Made by a program: the position numbers and the translations under genes
Part shown: piece by piece, positions 11,556-22,167 of the stretch
Layout: each line of letters opens with the position of its first letter
Numbering within the stretch: the first letter of the stretch is position 1
Origin: Arsenophonus sp052174495
Lineage (GTDB): Bacteria; Pseudomonadota; Gammaproteobacteria; Enterobacterales; Enterobacteriaceae
DNA length: 64,000 nucleotides
Assembly: GCA_052174495.1 (NCBI GenBank)
Contig: JBQMRR010000007.1
Coordinates: 1 to 64,000 of the forward strand
Direction of reading: 5' to 3'
Notes under the pieces: generated by a model
What the model saw: the letters and a program-made list of their open reading frames with translations, nothing else
What the model was told of the DNA's origin: nothing
The model's database searches: none

Positions 11556-12263
11556 TTAACTTATATCATTTAAGATCTTTGAGTAAATAGCAGGATATCC
11601 TTTAACACTATCAGAAATTTTTATTTGTTCAAGAATAGATTCTTGTTTACCTAAAAAACGAGGTTCACTTTTTAATATATAAATATCAATCAGAGCATTA
11701 ATACGAGCAAAAACCTCACGTAAACGAACTTTAAGGATTTTTTTTGGTGAAGAAACCGCATAACATTGTGCATCTATTTCTTTTTTTATGGCGATAAATA
11801 GTGCTCTCTCACAATGAAAGCGTTGTGTAATAATAGTAAAATTATTGGTAGTAAACACTTTTTGAGTTCGGATAACAGAATCTAATGTTCTAAAACCAGC
11901 AAAATCTAACACAATTTTTGTTGCTGGGATGCCTGCTGAGATCAGGTCTCTACGCATAATAATTGGTTCATTATAATTATGATGGGTATTATCACCACTA
12001 ACAAGCAAAAATTTTATTTTACCGTTATTATAGGCATTGATGGCGCCTTGAATTCGATACTTATAGTACTCATTAGGTAAACCATTAGAAAAATATTTTG
12101 ATGTGCCTAAAATCATACCAACAGTGCGAGTTGGTAATTTTTTTACATCATCATAGATATAGTTAGCAGTTTTCCAGCTAATCCAACGATCGAATGCAAG
12201 AGTAGTAACAACTGCTATTACTGCAATGGTAAGTAAGCTATAAATAAGAAATTTCCTCATCAT
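11556..12263 (-). CDS. sanA: SanA/DUF218-type inner-membrane protein
   Basis: Inner-membrane protein that in E. coli contributes to vancomycin exclusion at high temperature and to envelope barrier function; its biochemical role is not settled. The 235 residues compare with about 239 in E. coli, and the match is end to end. One N-terminal membrane segment (about residues 5-24) is followed by a periplasmic DUF218 domain with VGMILGTSKYFSNG, YRIQGAINAYNNGKI, LLVSGDN, YNEPIIMRRDL and ITQRFHCERALFIA. The C-terminus KGYPAI is also conserved. Two ATG codons in a row (12261-12263 and 12258-12260) are possible starts. The E. coli neighbours cdd and yeiS are not here; an IS481 remnant begins about 20 bases upstream. 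Confidence 0.93.
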   Translation of the reverse strand: MMRKFLIYSLLTIAVIAVVTTLAFDRWISWKTANYIYDDVKKLPTRTVGMILGTSKYFSNGLPNEYYKYRIQGAINAYNNGKIKFLLVSGDNTHHNYNEPIIMRRDLISAGIPATKIVLDFAGFRTLDSVIRTQKVFTTNNFTIITQRFHCERALFIAIKKEIDAQCYAVSSPKKILKVRLREVFARINALIDIYILKSEPRFLGKQESILEQIKISDSVKGYPAIYSKILNDIS

Positions 12264-12282
12264 CTATGCCTATATTTATATA

Positions 12283-13031
12283 TCGAAAGATAGAATATGT
12301 TTTTTGAATAATTCAGGTTTAACCTTGAATCTATATTTTATAGACTGTAAAGGAATTTTACTATCTCAATACTGATTGAGTAGTTCTTGATTATACAGCT
12401 AAATATATTGATGGAAAATGATCTCAAATTCTTTACCAGAATTAAATAATAGCTTTGCAGAACATCTTTTTCCCATATGCCTATTAAATCGCTCGACCAT
12501 TCCATTCGTTTGAAGATCTATCGGCGGTCTTTAAGTTGGTGTTCTATAACTAAGCTCTGTATAGAAAACAGTAAAATTCCTATTTTTCAGTAATTGAACG
12601 TTTTTGGAGACTAAAAGGCGATCTATAAATATCCAATAGATCGCCATGAGGTATCCTTACTTAAAATCACGTAAGAAGCGTCGAACATTGGGTGAGATTG
12701 ATATATACCTATAAAAAATAATATCATGAAGTTTTATTTGGTATTTGAGGAAGATATTTTAGACTATGTGCAGATAAATTAACTCGTAGATTTCAAACGT
12801 TTTCAGCTTTGACTTCAGTGCTTCCTAGTTTATTTTACAAAAATTTTCTATTTCGTTCCTGCACAAACAATTATTTATGCCAGTTCGAATGAACGGGATT
12901 TAGGAATTCACATACAATTGTTAGTAGATCATTGAAAGGAAGAAAATATTTTTCGCAGGAAAATGACTATAACTTACTGAACAGGCAACAGCATCGTCAG
13001 AAAACGATAGAAAATATGGCTCTGATCATTA
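12283..13031 (-). mobile_element. Degenerate IS481-family element, copy b
   Basis: Minus-strand copy. Near 12440-12540 the reverse strand still reads QTNGMVERFNRHMG, the family motif before the last catalytic Glu. It ends at 13031, where an IS1595 copy starts at the same point as in the copy at 38.99 kb. Confidence 0.75.
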
Positions 13032-13459
13032 AACTATTTTTGCAAAAGTTGTTACTTTTCTCGCAGAGGAATTTGTAGCCACGACTGAATTTCAATTATT
13101 GCATTTTAAATAATCTTCTCCAAACGAGATAATTCGATAAATAAAGACCCTATATCATAAAATCTACTCAGTCAGCCTTTTAATAGGACGATATAGTTTT
13201 ACATTTAAAATGTAAAATTTCTTACCAATAACTTTCCGGTTATCTAACCTTGTTAGGTTAGATTCACTAATTTTATGCTCGTTAGCAAAGGTTTCGTACT
13301 ATTTAGCTTTATCCAAGCAAAATATGGACTTTGATCGATGAATCAGCTTAAAAAACGGCTAACATACTCTACATAAACTTTTAAAGAATCTTATCGCTTA
13401 CACCATCACCTTATTAATTTTGGGCGATTAATACCGCAATTTATTTATGGTTAGAATTT

Positions 13460-15290
13460 TATTGTTCCTTAAGTAAAGAACAAAAGGCATTCATTTTTAA
13501 TAAAAGAAGATAAGAATCAATACTACTAAATCTATTGTAAGCTAAAATTTCATCCTAGTGTGCATTCTTTGATGCTAATACGCTAATTTTATCGATATTT
13601 AATCCTTCCTAGTTTTAAATTAATAATTATCATTTTTATTTTATACATTGTTTCAACAATAATTCATTGCCTTCTTGCTAAGCTGAACGTTGGTAAAAGT
13701 AGCCTGTCGCCACACACAAAATACATTTGTACGTATCTGTGAGCAGGAACTCTTTTATTAGTACGTGGAAAAAAGAAGGGCCATGTTTTTGAGTTTTTTA
13801 GAATCTTCTATTTTCCAGTATTTATAGAGTAATAACATACTACAATCCATTCCTCCTAAGTAATGGCAGAGTTTTTGACACGGATATCGGCATTCAAGGT
13901 AGGGTTCGAAGTATATTTCACGCTATCTTAATCTCTTTTGTCTTTTTAGCAAAGTTGGACTTTCTCAAGTAACCGCCCTTACTCTGCCTCAGAGTACGCG
14001 CCACCACTCCTTTTTGTGGCAGATATGTGCACAAGAACAAGAATACGCTGAGATTTATCAAGTTATAGTTATAAAGTATCATCAGCTAAATATATAGAGC
14101 CTAGCTAGATTTCTTCTACTGTTTTTATTAAAGAGCAGCTTTCATCATACAGGACATTTAATATCCAGCCCAACTCTAGCTGAGGGAGATATGAATATAC
14201 GCATTTTAATTGAGTTATCGAGCATAAGTCTACAAAGGATAGAGGGATAGTAATTTTAATATCCTGTTCCATGCCTATTGCGGCATTAGTGTGAAGAACA
14301 ACCCAAAATAGAGTCTTGAATCGCATAAGCCAGTTATTGTTGAAACTCCAGAGAAGATGGAGGATAGTGAAAGTAATGTGTTGCCAGTCGCAATCAGATA
14401 AAAATATGAACCTGTTGTGCTAAGTACTACTCGGTAGCTTTAAAACCGCATAACTGTATGCTTTTAATTTATAGATTTAGTAGAAAAATAACTGTGAGGA
14501 ACATTCAGGAGAATTGCAGTAGTAGTCGTTTCGATACCTATGATACAAGTGCTGTAGATAATTACTAGCATATAAATAGATGTGTCCATAAGTTGACAGT
14601 TTCAGCGTATTTTAAGAAATTTATTTCATCCGTCATCAATGGTGAAAAAAAGTTTAGTTGAGCAGAGTAGAATATATGTGGGTAAATTACTTTTTTGAGA
14701 TCTTTTTAGAAAAATAGAAATCGTCATCCTATTCGCATTGATCAGGTCTTATCGGCACAGTTATCTTCATGTTTGCTTCAGAGGATGGGCCAAGAAGATG
14801 GGGATTATTCTTAGTTTCATATAGGTGATAAATTTATCAGCAAGTATACTTTAGTCATTACCTCTTGATGCACTTATAGCCAGCATAAGTAGATCTTGAC
14901 ATTTAGCGTTTCACTCAAAACACTAAATAATCATGATTATAAGTAGATAATACTTTCTGTTAAGAACATTAGAGGTTAAATCAGGCGAATTTGCTATATA
15001 ACCTACTTTTTATGGTGTTATAAAAATTCAGTCGGAGTTTTTCCTCTGTTATTATTAATTTCAGAAAAGAAATAATAAAAAACTCTTCGGATAAGTAGCT
15101 GATTTTAACACCTGAAGTTGCATATTTTTTCTTGATTTACCTACTTTCTACTTTTTAGTAGATTTCTTCCAAGTCAGCTAAATGAATTCTTAAAAATTAA
15201 TAGATCGCAGAGAATAAATCAGTACTCAGTTCATTAACATCCCGAAAGTAGGATATAGCTACGTCGTTCATACATAATGTATACCAAGTT
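13460..15290 (+). mobile_element. Unclassified repeat family, copy U1
   Basis: About 1.8 kb inserted in an IS1595 copy. Segments near 13680-13740, 14020-14240, 14640-14960 and 15180-15240 recur, in the same order, in the copies at 25.5-27.2, 45.7-46.8 and 54.9-55.5 kb (two of them inverted). The frame at 14105-14326 (minus) has no known domain and overlaps this repeat. Multi-copy, interspersed and decayed, it behaves like an IS, but I recognise no transposase motif. Confidence 0.55.
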
Positions 15291-15842
15291 CTTCCCTTTT
15301 ATTCCTATTCCTCTCCCGCGTGTTTTCTAGATTTTTATGTGAAATATAATGTTTTCCTTTAAAAGATTCAAGAAAAATATTTTCTCAACTTAAGCAATAT
15401 CATTTAATATATTTAAGTTTTCTACCCACTAAAACAAGGAGCAGTGATGTCATCTAAGCGCTGTTTTAAGTCAATGTTTGTTTGTTTTGCTAACTCCTGT
15501 AAAGTTAAACTATTTAAGATAAATAACAGATAATTGAACCATTTATCCTTGTGATATAATTTTGTCAGAGAACTTGCAGTAAGATTATTAAATATTTTTC
15601 TGCAATCTAGGAGGATTTTGCAATAAAATCGCTAACTATAATGAATATCTTTTAGAGGATAACATGTTCATTGTAACAATATAGGTGAAATAAAATGAAA
15701 TAAGTTTTTTCATTCCATGAATTTACATCATTTAACAGATTGTTAAATATCTCAACTAATGAGATGCGGTTTATGTTGACAGAGGGTTAAGAAATAGTTT
15801 TTAATCTATATAATTGTTTTTTCTAGATAAAAAACTAGAATG

Positions 15843-15869
15843 AAATCCCTTATATAATATAAGGGATTT
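15843..15869. terminator. Strong hairpin downstream of fabI
   Basis: Perfect 12-base-pair stem (15843-15854 with 15858-15869) and a 3-base loop, just past the fabI stop. It derives from the end of an IS1595 remnant. There is no long T-run after it on either strand, so it would work as a terminator or 3' stabiliser only weakly; a role for fabI is inferred from position. Confidence 0.4.
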
Positions 15870-15888
15870 CTATCACAACTTTTTTCAA

Positions 15889-16680
15889 TTAGTCTTTTAA
15901 TTTTAGTTCATTCATGGCAGTAATACTGAAGCCACCGTCAACATGTAAAATTTCACCGGTAATACCTGCCGATAAATTAGAGCATAGAAAAGCGGCACAA
16001 TTACCAACATCTTCTGTTGTTATCGTACGACGGATTGGGGTTACTGATTCACAATGTGAAAGCATTTTACGAAAATCTTTAATCCCCGATGCCGCTAAAG
16101 TTCGAATTGGACCAGCTGAAATTCCATTAACACGAATAACTTCAGGTCCCATTGCATTTGCCATATAACGGACATTTGCTTCAAGGGAAGCTTTTGCTAA
16201 TCCCATGACATTATAATTAGGGATTGCGCGCTCAGAACCTAAATAACTTAAGGTAACTAGGCTAGAATGAAGATTTAATATTTTTCGACAAGCTTTTGCT
16301 AACGCAACAAAGCTATATGAACTAATATCATGAGCAATACGAGAGCCCTCGCGTGTCACTGCATCAACATAATCACCATAAAGTTGATTGGCTGGAGCAT
16401 AGGCAATTGAATGGACAAAACCATCAAATTTTGGCCATACTTTCGTTAACTCAAAAAATAATTTAGTAATAGCCTCATCAGAAGCTACATCACATGGCAA
16501 AACAATACTAGAGTCAAAACTATTTGCCATCTCTTCTACGCGAGATTTCAGTTTATCAGCTTGATAACTGAAGGCCAGTTCAGCACCTTGCTGGTGCATT
16601 GCTTGTGCAATGCCGTGAGCTATAGATAATTTACTGGCTAAACCAGTGATCAGAATGCGCTTACCGCTCATAAAGCCCAT
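15889..16680 (-). CDS. fabI: Enoyl-[acyl-carrier-protein] reductase (NADH)
   Basis: Last reduction of each fatty-acid elongation cycle, trans-2-enoyl-ACP to acyl-ACP. The 263 residues compare with 262 in E. coli. This divergent short-chain dehydrogenase shows the nucleotide-binding start GKRILITGLASKLSIA, the catalytic Tyr146, Tyr156 and Lys163 (in TLSYLGSERAIPNYNVMGLA), ISAGPIRTLAASGIKDF, and the end ITGEILHVDGGFSITAMNEL. Residue 93 is Ala where E. coli has Gly; changes at that site affect diazaborine and triclosan binding in E. coli, but Ala occurs naturally in other FabI proteins, so it need not mean selection. It follows sapF by 176 bases on the same strand, near its E. coli neighbour, and may have its own promoter in that gap. 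Confidence 0.97.
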   Translation of the reverse strand: MGFMSGKRILITGLASKLSIAHGIAQAMHQQGAELAFSYQADKLKSRVEEMANSFDSSIVLPCDVASDEAITKLFFELTKVWPKFDGFVHSIAYAPANQLYGDYVDAVTREGSRIAHDISSYSFVALAKACRKILNLHSSLVTLSYLGSERAIPNYNVMGLAKASLEANVRYMANAMGPEVIRVNGISAGPIRTLAASGIKDFRKMLSHCESVTPIRRTITTEDVGNCAAFLCSNLSAGITGEILHVDGGFSITAMNELKLKD

Positions 16681-16856
16681 AATCTCGTATCCTTATAATT
16701 TTTAAAATACTAATGTATTCATTATAAATTATCCATTATAGATAGTATCTATATCTATTCATTTTTTTTGATAAACATTTAGAAAATTTATCATAATAGA
16801 ATAAAGTATGTTGTATAATCTTATTGATTCGATCAGTTTTTCTGCTTTTATACTAG

Positions 16857-17663
16857 TTATAAATCTTGCCTCCAGGCATCCGCAGATAAAAGTTCACCAA
16901 AATGACTAGCGATTAAGCGTTGGGTTACTTCATGTAAAGGCGAAGCAAGCACTTCAGCCGTATGACCTCTTTCGACTACAACACCATTATCGATTACTAA
17001 CACTTTATCGCTAATATGTTTTATAATACCTAAATGTTGAGTAACGTAAATGTATGAAATACCTTGTTTTTCTTGTAGTTCAAGCATTAAATTAATGATT
17101 TGAGAACGCATTGTCATGTCTAATGACGCCAGTGCTTCATCAGCAATAATAATCTTTGGTTTTAAAATTAACGCTCTTGCCAGCGCTACTCGCTGTTTTT
17201 GACCTGCTGCTAACATATGTGGATAATAGCTAGCGTGATCAGGTAATAGTCCAACTTCACGAAGAGTTTGTTCTATACGATCTTCCCGTTCGTGAACAGA
17301 AAGGGAAGTATTTAGAATTAAAGGGATTTCAAGAATTTGTCCAATACGCTGTTTAGGTGTCAAGGAAGTATTTGGATCCTGAAATATCATTCGGATGAGT
17401 TGACTGCGATAACTATAATCGCCAAAGTTAAGTTGATGGCCATCAATAAAAATTTCACCCCCACTAGCTTCAATAACACCCGATAACATGCGGGCAAGAG
17501 TTGATTTACCTGATCCGTTAACACCTATAATAGCTAAGGTTTCAGCAGGTCTTAAGGTGAAATTCAAAGGTTTTACCGCTTCTAATTGTTGTGTTTGAAA
17601 TAACCCTGTGCGATAATAAAAAGTTTTAGTCAGCTTTTTTATTACTAGTAACGGTATTGTCAT
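16857..17663 (-). CDS. sapF: Peptide ABC transporter ATPase SapF
   Basis: Second ATPase of the SapABCDF importer, tied to resistance to antimicrobial peptides in Salmonella and to putrescine handling in E. coli. The 268 residues match the E. coli length. Walker A is GVNGSGKS (47-54), Q-loop FQDPNTSLTP, signature AAGQKQRVALARAL and Walker B IIIADEALASLD, followed by the H-loop in VTQHLGIIKHISD. It overlaps sapD by four bases (ATGA), so translation is probably coupled. Last gene of the operon. All motifs are intact. Confidence 0.97.
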   Translation of the reverse strand: MTIPLLVIKKLTKTFYYRTGLFQTQQLEAVKPLNFTLRPAETLAIIGVNGSGKSTLARMLSGVIEASGGEIFIDGHQLNFGDYSYRSQLIRMIFQDPNTSLTPKQRIGQILEIPLILNTSLSVHEREDRIEQTLREVGLLPDHASYYPHMLAAGQKQRVALARALILKPKIIIADEALASLDMTMRSQIINLMLELQEKQGISYIYVTQHLGIIKHISDKVLVIDNGVVVERGHTAEVLASPLHEVTQRLIASHFGELLSADAWRQDL

Positions 17664-18655
17664 GATATTTCCTCCATGTTAAGAGGAAAATGACAAGCAA
17701 AAGCTCGATTTTTTATGCCGCGTAGCGGCGGTGTGATAATGCATGTTTTTTGTGCATAGGGACAACGAGGGCCAAGACGGCAACCAATTGGTAGGTGATC
17801 TATAGAAGGAATAGCCCCTGAAAGGGTGTTTAGTCGACTTTTATGTGGAAGTGGGCTGCCAAAATTCGGTATAGAGCGTATTAAGGCTTGCGTATAAGGA
17901 TGATGAGGTCTGACTAATAACTCTTCAGGTGTTGCACTTTCAACAGTTTGTCCACAATAGAGTATATTAATACGATCAACTAGCTTGCTCATCATTTGCA
18001 TGTCATGACTAATTAATAAAATTGTCATATTATTATTTTGATTTAAACTATCAAGTAAGCGAAATATTTGTGCTTGAGTTGTGGGTTCCATTGCATTTGT
18101 GGGTTCGTCTGCAATGAGTAAACGTGGTTGGTTTGCTAACGCAATGGCTATCATCACTTTCTGACATTCACCTTCCGTAAGTTCATAAGGATAACTGTAC
18201 ATAATATCATCGTGATATTTAATTCCAACTCGATGAAATAATTCTATAGCTCGTCGCTTTCGCCAGCTAAATCGGTGCCACCAACGACCTTTAAAAGTCC
18301 ATTCTGGTATTGACTGAATCAGTTGTTTACCAATATTTTCAGCCGGATCTAAGCAAGATTGCGGTTCTTGAAAAATCATTGAAATATTATGTCCTATCAC
18401 TTTACGTCTTTGGCGTGCAGTGAGCTTTAATAGGTCAATGTGAAGAAAATAAAAATGATCGGCAGTCATTTTTAAGTTATCTTTTGTAACACCACAAATA
18501 GCCTTAGCAATTAAGCTCTTACCTGAACCAGATTCGCCAGCTAAGCCACGAATTTCGCCTTCATTTAACTGCAAAGAAACATTATCAACTGCTTTAACTA
18601 GACCTTTGGCAGTCATAAATTCAATAGTGAGGTTACGGATATCTAATAATGTCAT
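17660..18655 (-). CDS. sapD: Peptide ABC transporter ATPase SapD
   Basis: ATPase of the Sap transporter; in E. coli it also supports potassium uptake by Trk. The 331 residues compare with 330 in E. coli. Walker A is GESGSGKS (40-47), the Q-loop FQEPQSCLDP, the unusual signature LTEGECQKVMIAIAL typical of SapD, Walker B LLIADEPTNA, then the oligopeptide-transporter C-terminal domain with GCRLGPRCPYAQKTC. The start overlaps the sapC stop by one base and the end overlaps sapF by four, so the three genes form a tightly coupled unit. No disrupted motif was seen. Confidence 0.97.
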   Translation of the reverse strand: MTLLDIRNLTIEFMTAKGLVKAVDNVSLQLNEGEIRGLAGESGSGKSLIAKAICGVTKDNLKMTADHFYFLHIDLLKLTARQRRKVIGHNISMIFQEPQSCLDPAENIGKQLIQSIPEWTFKGRWWHRFSWRKRRAIELFHRVGIKYHDDIMYSYPYELTEGECQKVMIAIALANQPRLLIADEPTNAMEPTTQAQIFRLLDSLNQNNNMTILLISHDMQMMSKLVDRINILYCGQTVESATPEELLVRPHHPYTQALIRSIPNFGSPLPHKSRLNTLSGAIPSIDHLPIGCRLGPRCPYAQKTCIITPPLRGIKNRAFACHFPLNMEEIS

Positions 18656-19545
18656 TATTTCACTCCAGCATTAATGGCCCGATGTAAGCCGTCACCAAAT
18701 AAGTTAACAAATAAAACACTGATCATAATGGCTGCGCCAGGAAGAAAAACTGTCCATGGCGCTACATAAATTAATTCTAAACTATTACCGAGCATGGTGC
18801 CCCATTCAGCAGTTGGTAATCTGGCACCTAAATTAAGAAATCCTAATGCAGCCATATCTAAAATAGCTACAGAAAGAGTCCGAGTAATTTCTGTTACTAA
18901 GATAGGTGTAATATTTGATAATACAGTATACCAAAGGATATAAAAGTTTGATGCACCATCAAGTCGAGCAGCAAGAACATATTCTGTATCTAGTTCATCA
19001 CGAACAGCACTGTAGATTGTTCTAATAATTTTTGGTAATAAGGCTAACCAAATTGCTATTATTGCATTTTCAAGGCTTGAACCGGAAAAAGCGATAATAA
19101 TAATTGCTAAAAGCAGCGAGGGAATTGATAATAGAGTATCTAACACATGATTTAAAATAGCTGATTTTACTCCATGAGTAATACCGGCTAAACAACCTAA
19201 CATTAATCCGATCAGCGTTGTAGTAATGGTAATTACAAGTGCAGAGCCGAATGTAGATGCTGTACCGATAAGTAGTCGACTTAAAATATCAGTACCAAGA
19301 TCATCAGTACCTAAAAAAAAGGCTACATTACCATAATGCGACCAGGATGGAGGTAATAGCTGATAGCCTAAAAATTGTTGGTTAATTGTATAAGGAGCTA
19401 AATAATCGCCAAGTAAAGTCAAAATCAAAAGAAAAATAATGCCATAAAATCCGGTCATAGCCGGAATATCATTAGAAAAAAACCGCCAGATAATCTGCAT
19501 AGTAGATGGCATTTTTTGTTCACGATAACAATTATCTGAAGACAT
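18655..19545 (-). CDS. sapC: Peptide ABC transporter permease SapC
   Basis: Inner-membrane permease of the Sap importer, binding-protein-dependent (DppC/OppC) type. With the ATG at 19545 the product is 296 residues, as in E. coli, and an AAGGA lies five bases upstream. The ATG two codons earlier (19551) has no room for a ribosome-binding site. Membrane segments are visible after the N-terminal tail. Conserved blocks are QQFLGYQLLPPSWSHYG, FFLGTDDLGTDILSRLL, the EAA-like loop around YVLAARLDGAS, LGFLNLGARLPTAEWGTML and WTVFLPGAAIMISVL. It overlaps the 3' end of sapB. Confidence 0.96.
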   Translation of the reverse strand: MSSDNCYREQKMPSTMQIIWRFFSNDIPAMTGFYGIIFLLILTLLGDYLAPYTINQQFLGYQLLPPSWSHYGNVAFFLGTDDLGTDILSRLLIGTASTFGSALVITITTTLIGLMLGCLAGITHGVKSAILNHVLDTLLSIPSLLLAIIIIAFSGSSLENAIIAIWLALLPKIIRTIYSAVRDELDTEYVLAARLDGASNFYILWYTVLSNITPILVTEITRTLSVAILDMAALGFLNLGARLPTAEWGTMLGNSLELIYVAPWTVFLPGAAIMISVLFVNLFGDGLHRAINAGVK

Positions 19546-20500
19546 ACCCATCCTTATATTTAGGAGAGTTCATCATAGCACCTAAAATATCCGATATGAT
19601 ATTAACAAAAATAACTAAAGTACCAATAATCATTACGCCTGCAGAAATTGCAGAGTAATCATTTTGTTGAGTGGCTGTTATTAACCAGCGGCCTAAGCCT
19701 GGCCAATTAAATACAAGTTCAGTGATCATTGCTAGTGTGATCATAGTAGAAAATTGCAAACCAAGTTTTGGAATAATAGGAGGAAGTGCGTTGTGTAATA
19801 TATGACGTTTAATTATAGTAATACGAGAGAGTCCTCTGGTTGCTGCTGCTTTAATATAATTTTCACCCATAATAGCTTCAGTACTATTTTTCATTAAACG
19901 TATTATTTCAGAAATTGGCGCAATAGCTAATGTAATAACTGGTAAAATTAAATGCTCTAAAAGATTAATCAACATTTGATTACGATAAACTGAATCCGAT
20001 AACCACACATCAATTAGAGCAAAACCAGTAACAGGTGCAAGATCATACAGTAAATTAATTCGTCCTGATACCGGTAACCAGGCTAATTTCAATGAAAAAA
20101 GCAGAATAAATAATAAAGCCAATACAAAAATTGGCATAGAAAAACCGATGAAGATAAAAATTTTAATAATGTAATCAATTGGTTTATTGCGCCAAACACC
20201 AGCAATGATACCCATAGGGATACCAATTATTAAAGCTAAAATAAACGCTAAAAAACATAACTCCATAGTAGCAGAAAAGGTGGCATTTAATTGATCGCTA
20301 ATGGGTTGGCCATTAATTTTAGAAAAACCAAAATTCCAATGTAATAAACCGGTTAAATAAAAAATATAGGCATTCCATAATGATAGTTTACTTAACGGAG
20401 CATCAATAGTGAAATAATTCAAACTAGAACTAACGAGCGTTAGTAAAAATAAGGTAATAATTAAAAGTAATAATTGCCTTAATGCGTAAATAATCACCAT
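19532..20500 (-). CDS. sapB: Peptide ABC transporter permease SapB
   Basis: Inner-membrane permease partner of SapC (DppB/OppB type). The 322 residues compare with 321 in E. coli. There are about six hydrophobic segments; the first covers residues 4-26. Conserved family pieces include GLLHWNFGFSKINGQPISDQ, IIGIPMGIIAGVWRNKPIDY, FSMPIFVLAL, the EAA loop NYIKAAATRGLSRITIIKRH, and ELVFNWPGLGRWL. The start overlaps sapA by seven bases and the end overlaps sapC. No defect was seen. Confidence 0.96.
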   Translation of the reverse strand: MVIIYALRQLLLLIITLFLLTLVSSSLNYFTIDAPLSKLSLWNAYIFYLTGLLHWNFGFSKINGQPISDQLNATFSATMELCFLAFILALIIGIPMGIIAGVWRNKPIDYIIKIFIFIGFSMPIFVLALLFILLFSLKLAWLPVSGRINLLYDLAPVTGFALIDVWLSDSVYRNQMLINLLEHLILPVITLAIAPISEIIRLMKNSTEAIMGENYIKAAATRGLSRITIIKRHILHNALPPIIPKLGLQFSTMITLAMITELVFNWPGLGRWLITATQQNDYSAISAGVMIIGTLVIFVNIISDILGAMMNSPKYKDGYVFR

Positions 20501-22167
20501 GCAACTCCTTCTTCATTATTAAAATAGGAGTCAGTCGGTAGTGGGATTTTACTGGACCTATCACGATAAACTTCGGCAAAAGAGGAAGTACCAAAGGCGG
20601 TAATAATAAGCCCTTTGATATCGTAGCGATAAACCTGTATATATAATGAATAAGCTAGCGGTAATATCGGTAACTCTTTTGCTAGTAAGAATTGCGCTTT
20701 ATGATAATAATTAATCCGAGATGAAATATTTTGGCTTACTAGCGCCTTGCGTAAAATTTCATCAAAATAAGAATTACACCATTTACTCCAATTAGTATGT
20801 AAATCAATTGCTTGGCAACTTAGTAAAGGGCGGAAAAAACTATCTGGATCATTACTATCGGTCGACCAACCATTAAGCACCATGTGATAGTTTTGATCAC
20901 TGAGCTTATTTTTTAATAGGTTGCCTTCTACAGGAAGGATATTCACTTTAATGCCTACTTTTGCTAAATCTGCTTGAATAAGTTCTGCAGTTTTTAACGG
21001 GCTAGGATTATAGGATTGAGAAATAACTGGAACCAAAAGATCTAATTTCATACCAGATAATCTTAACTCTTTCAGCATTTCTTTAGCTTTTTCTGGGTTA
21101 TAGTCTGTTACTTTAATTTGATTATTATAAGCCCATGATGCTTTCGGTAAGATAGAAGTTGCTATTTCAGCGGCACCATAGTAGATGGATTGCATTAATC
21201 TTTCATTATTAATTGAATATGCAATAGTTTGTCTAACTTTTAATTGATCAAATGGCGGGTTACTGGTATTGAAGATCAGATAGGCAATATTCATGCCAGC
21301 ACGCATCGATAATCGAAAACGGGCATCTTCACGTAAAATCTTTAATTGACTAGGAACTGGATAAGCTAATACATCACATTCGCCAGTTAATAGCTTAGAT
21401 ATACGTCCTGTACTGCCGGTGCCAAGATCAATCACAATTTGCTGCATTAAAGGTTTGCCCTTCCAATAATTATTATGCCGAGTTAGCTTGATAAATTGAC
21501 CATTTTGATAACCTACCAACATAAAAGGACCTGTACCAACAGGTTGCCAATCAATAAATTCTTTATGATTAATTTTATTGAGATATTGCGCATACTCTTC
21601 TGAAAGAATTGGGGCATAGCGAGTAGCAAGATGCCAGAGAAATGACACATCAGGTGTATATAATTTAAATTCAACAGTATAATTATCAATCTTACGAATA
21701 CTACGAATATTGTTAGCTAGTTGCAGACTATCGAAATAAGAGTAATTACCACCACCGACATAATGATAAGGATGATTTTTATCAAACATACGGGAAAAAC
21801 TAAATATAACGTCATCGGCATTGAGTGTTCGTGTCGGCGTGAACCAATTTGTTGTTTGAAACGGAATATTACGTTTTAGATAGAATTGATAAGTTACCCC
21901 CTTATCAAGGGACTTCCAGTGTGAAGCCAATTCAGAATTTAGTTTAAAGGTAAATGGGTTAACTTCTAATAATCGATTATAGAGTTGAGCAGCTAGTGGA
22001 TCTATAATCAGTCCAGTACTGGCAATTTGAGGATTAAATGTAGTAATAATCCCATTAACACAATATATAAAACTAGTTTGACGAATTTGTGGTGGAAGAA
22101 TGGTGTTTGCTAAAGCATTTATTGTCCCTATATTTATTAAAATGATCCATAAAATTAAGTACCGCAT
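20494..22167 (-). CDS. sapA: Periplasmic peptide-binding protein SapA
   Basis: Periplasmic solute-binding protein (SBP_bac_5 family) of the Sap importer; binds peptides, including host antimicrobial peptides in pathogens, and haem in Haemophilus. I place the start at the ATG 22165-22167 (557 residues; E. coli 547), which opens directly into a signal peptide (MRYLILWIILINIGTINALA) and has AGG eight bases upstream; a TTG at 22191 is less likely. Conserved blocks include VNTF-like ITTFNPQIASTGLI, FQTTNWFTPTRTLNADDVIF, FLWHLATRYAP, QPVGTGPF, LTGECDVLAYP, SINNERLMQSIYYGAAE, GWSTDSNDPDSFFRPLLSC and YRYDIKGLI. First gene of the five-gene operon; its promoter must lie in 22168-22560. Confidence 0.96.
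   Translation of the reverse strand: MRYLILWIILINIGTINALANTILPPQIRQTSFIYCVNGIITTFNPQIASTGLIIDPLAAQLYNRLLEVNPFTFKLNSELASHWKSLDKGVTYQFYLKRNIPFQTTNWFTPTRTLNADDVIFSFSRMFDKNHPYHYVGGGNYSYFDSLQLANNIRSIRKIDNYTVEFKLYTPDVSFLWHLATRYAPILSEEYAQYLNKINHKEFIDWQPVGTGPFMLVGYQNGQFIKLTRHNNYWKGKPLMQQIVIDLGTGSTGRISKLLTGECDVLAYPVPSQLKILREDARFRLSMRAGMNIAYLIFNTSNPPFDQLKVRQTIAYSINNERLMQSIYYGAAEIATSILPKASWAYNNQIKVTDYNPEKAKEMLKELRLSGMKLDLLVPVISQSYNPSPLKTAELIQADLAKVGIKVNILPVEGNLLKNKLSDQNYHMVLNGWSTDSNDPDSFFRPLLSCQAIDLHTNWSKWCNSYFDEILRKALVSQNISSRINYYHKAQFLLAKELPILPLAYSLYIQVYRYDIKGLIITAFGTSSFAEVYRDRSSKIPLPTDSYFNNEEGVAW

Larger units (their letters stand above)
13032..15880 (-). mobile_element. Degenerate IS1595-family element, copy 3, split by another repeat
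   Basis: The two halves, about 13032-13460 and 15290-15880, align with the two ends of the same 1.0 kb element in copies 1 and 2. They are separated by a 1.8 kb insertion of the unclassified repeat. The right end lies only nine bases from the fabI stop codon. Confidence 0.65.

Noticed and set aside
15914..16168. Plus-strand open frame within fabI, and similar frames in aroC, dnaK, dnaJ and accD
   Set aside because: Shadow frames opposite or offset to strongly conserved genes.
16388..16416. FabI residue 93 Ala as an acquired triclosan or diazaborine resistance mutation
   Set aside because: Ala at this position occurs naturally in other FabI proteins, so there is no reason to infer drug selection.
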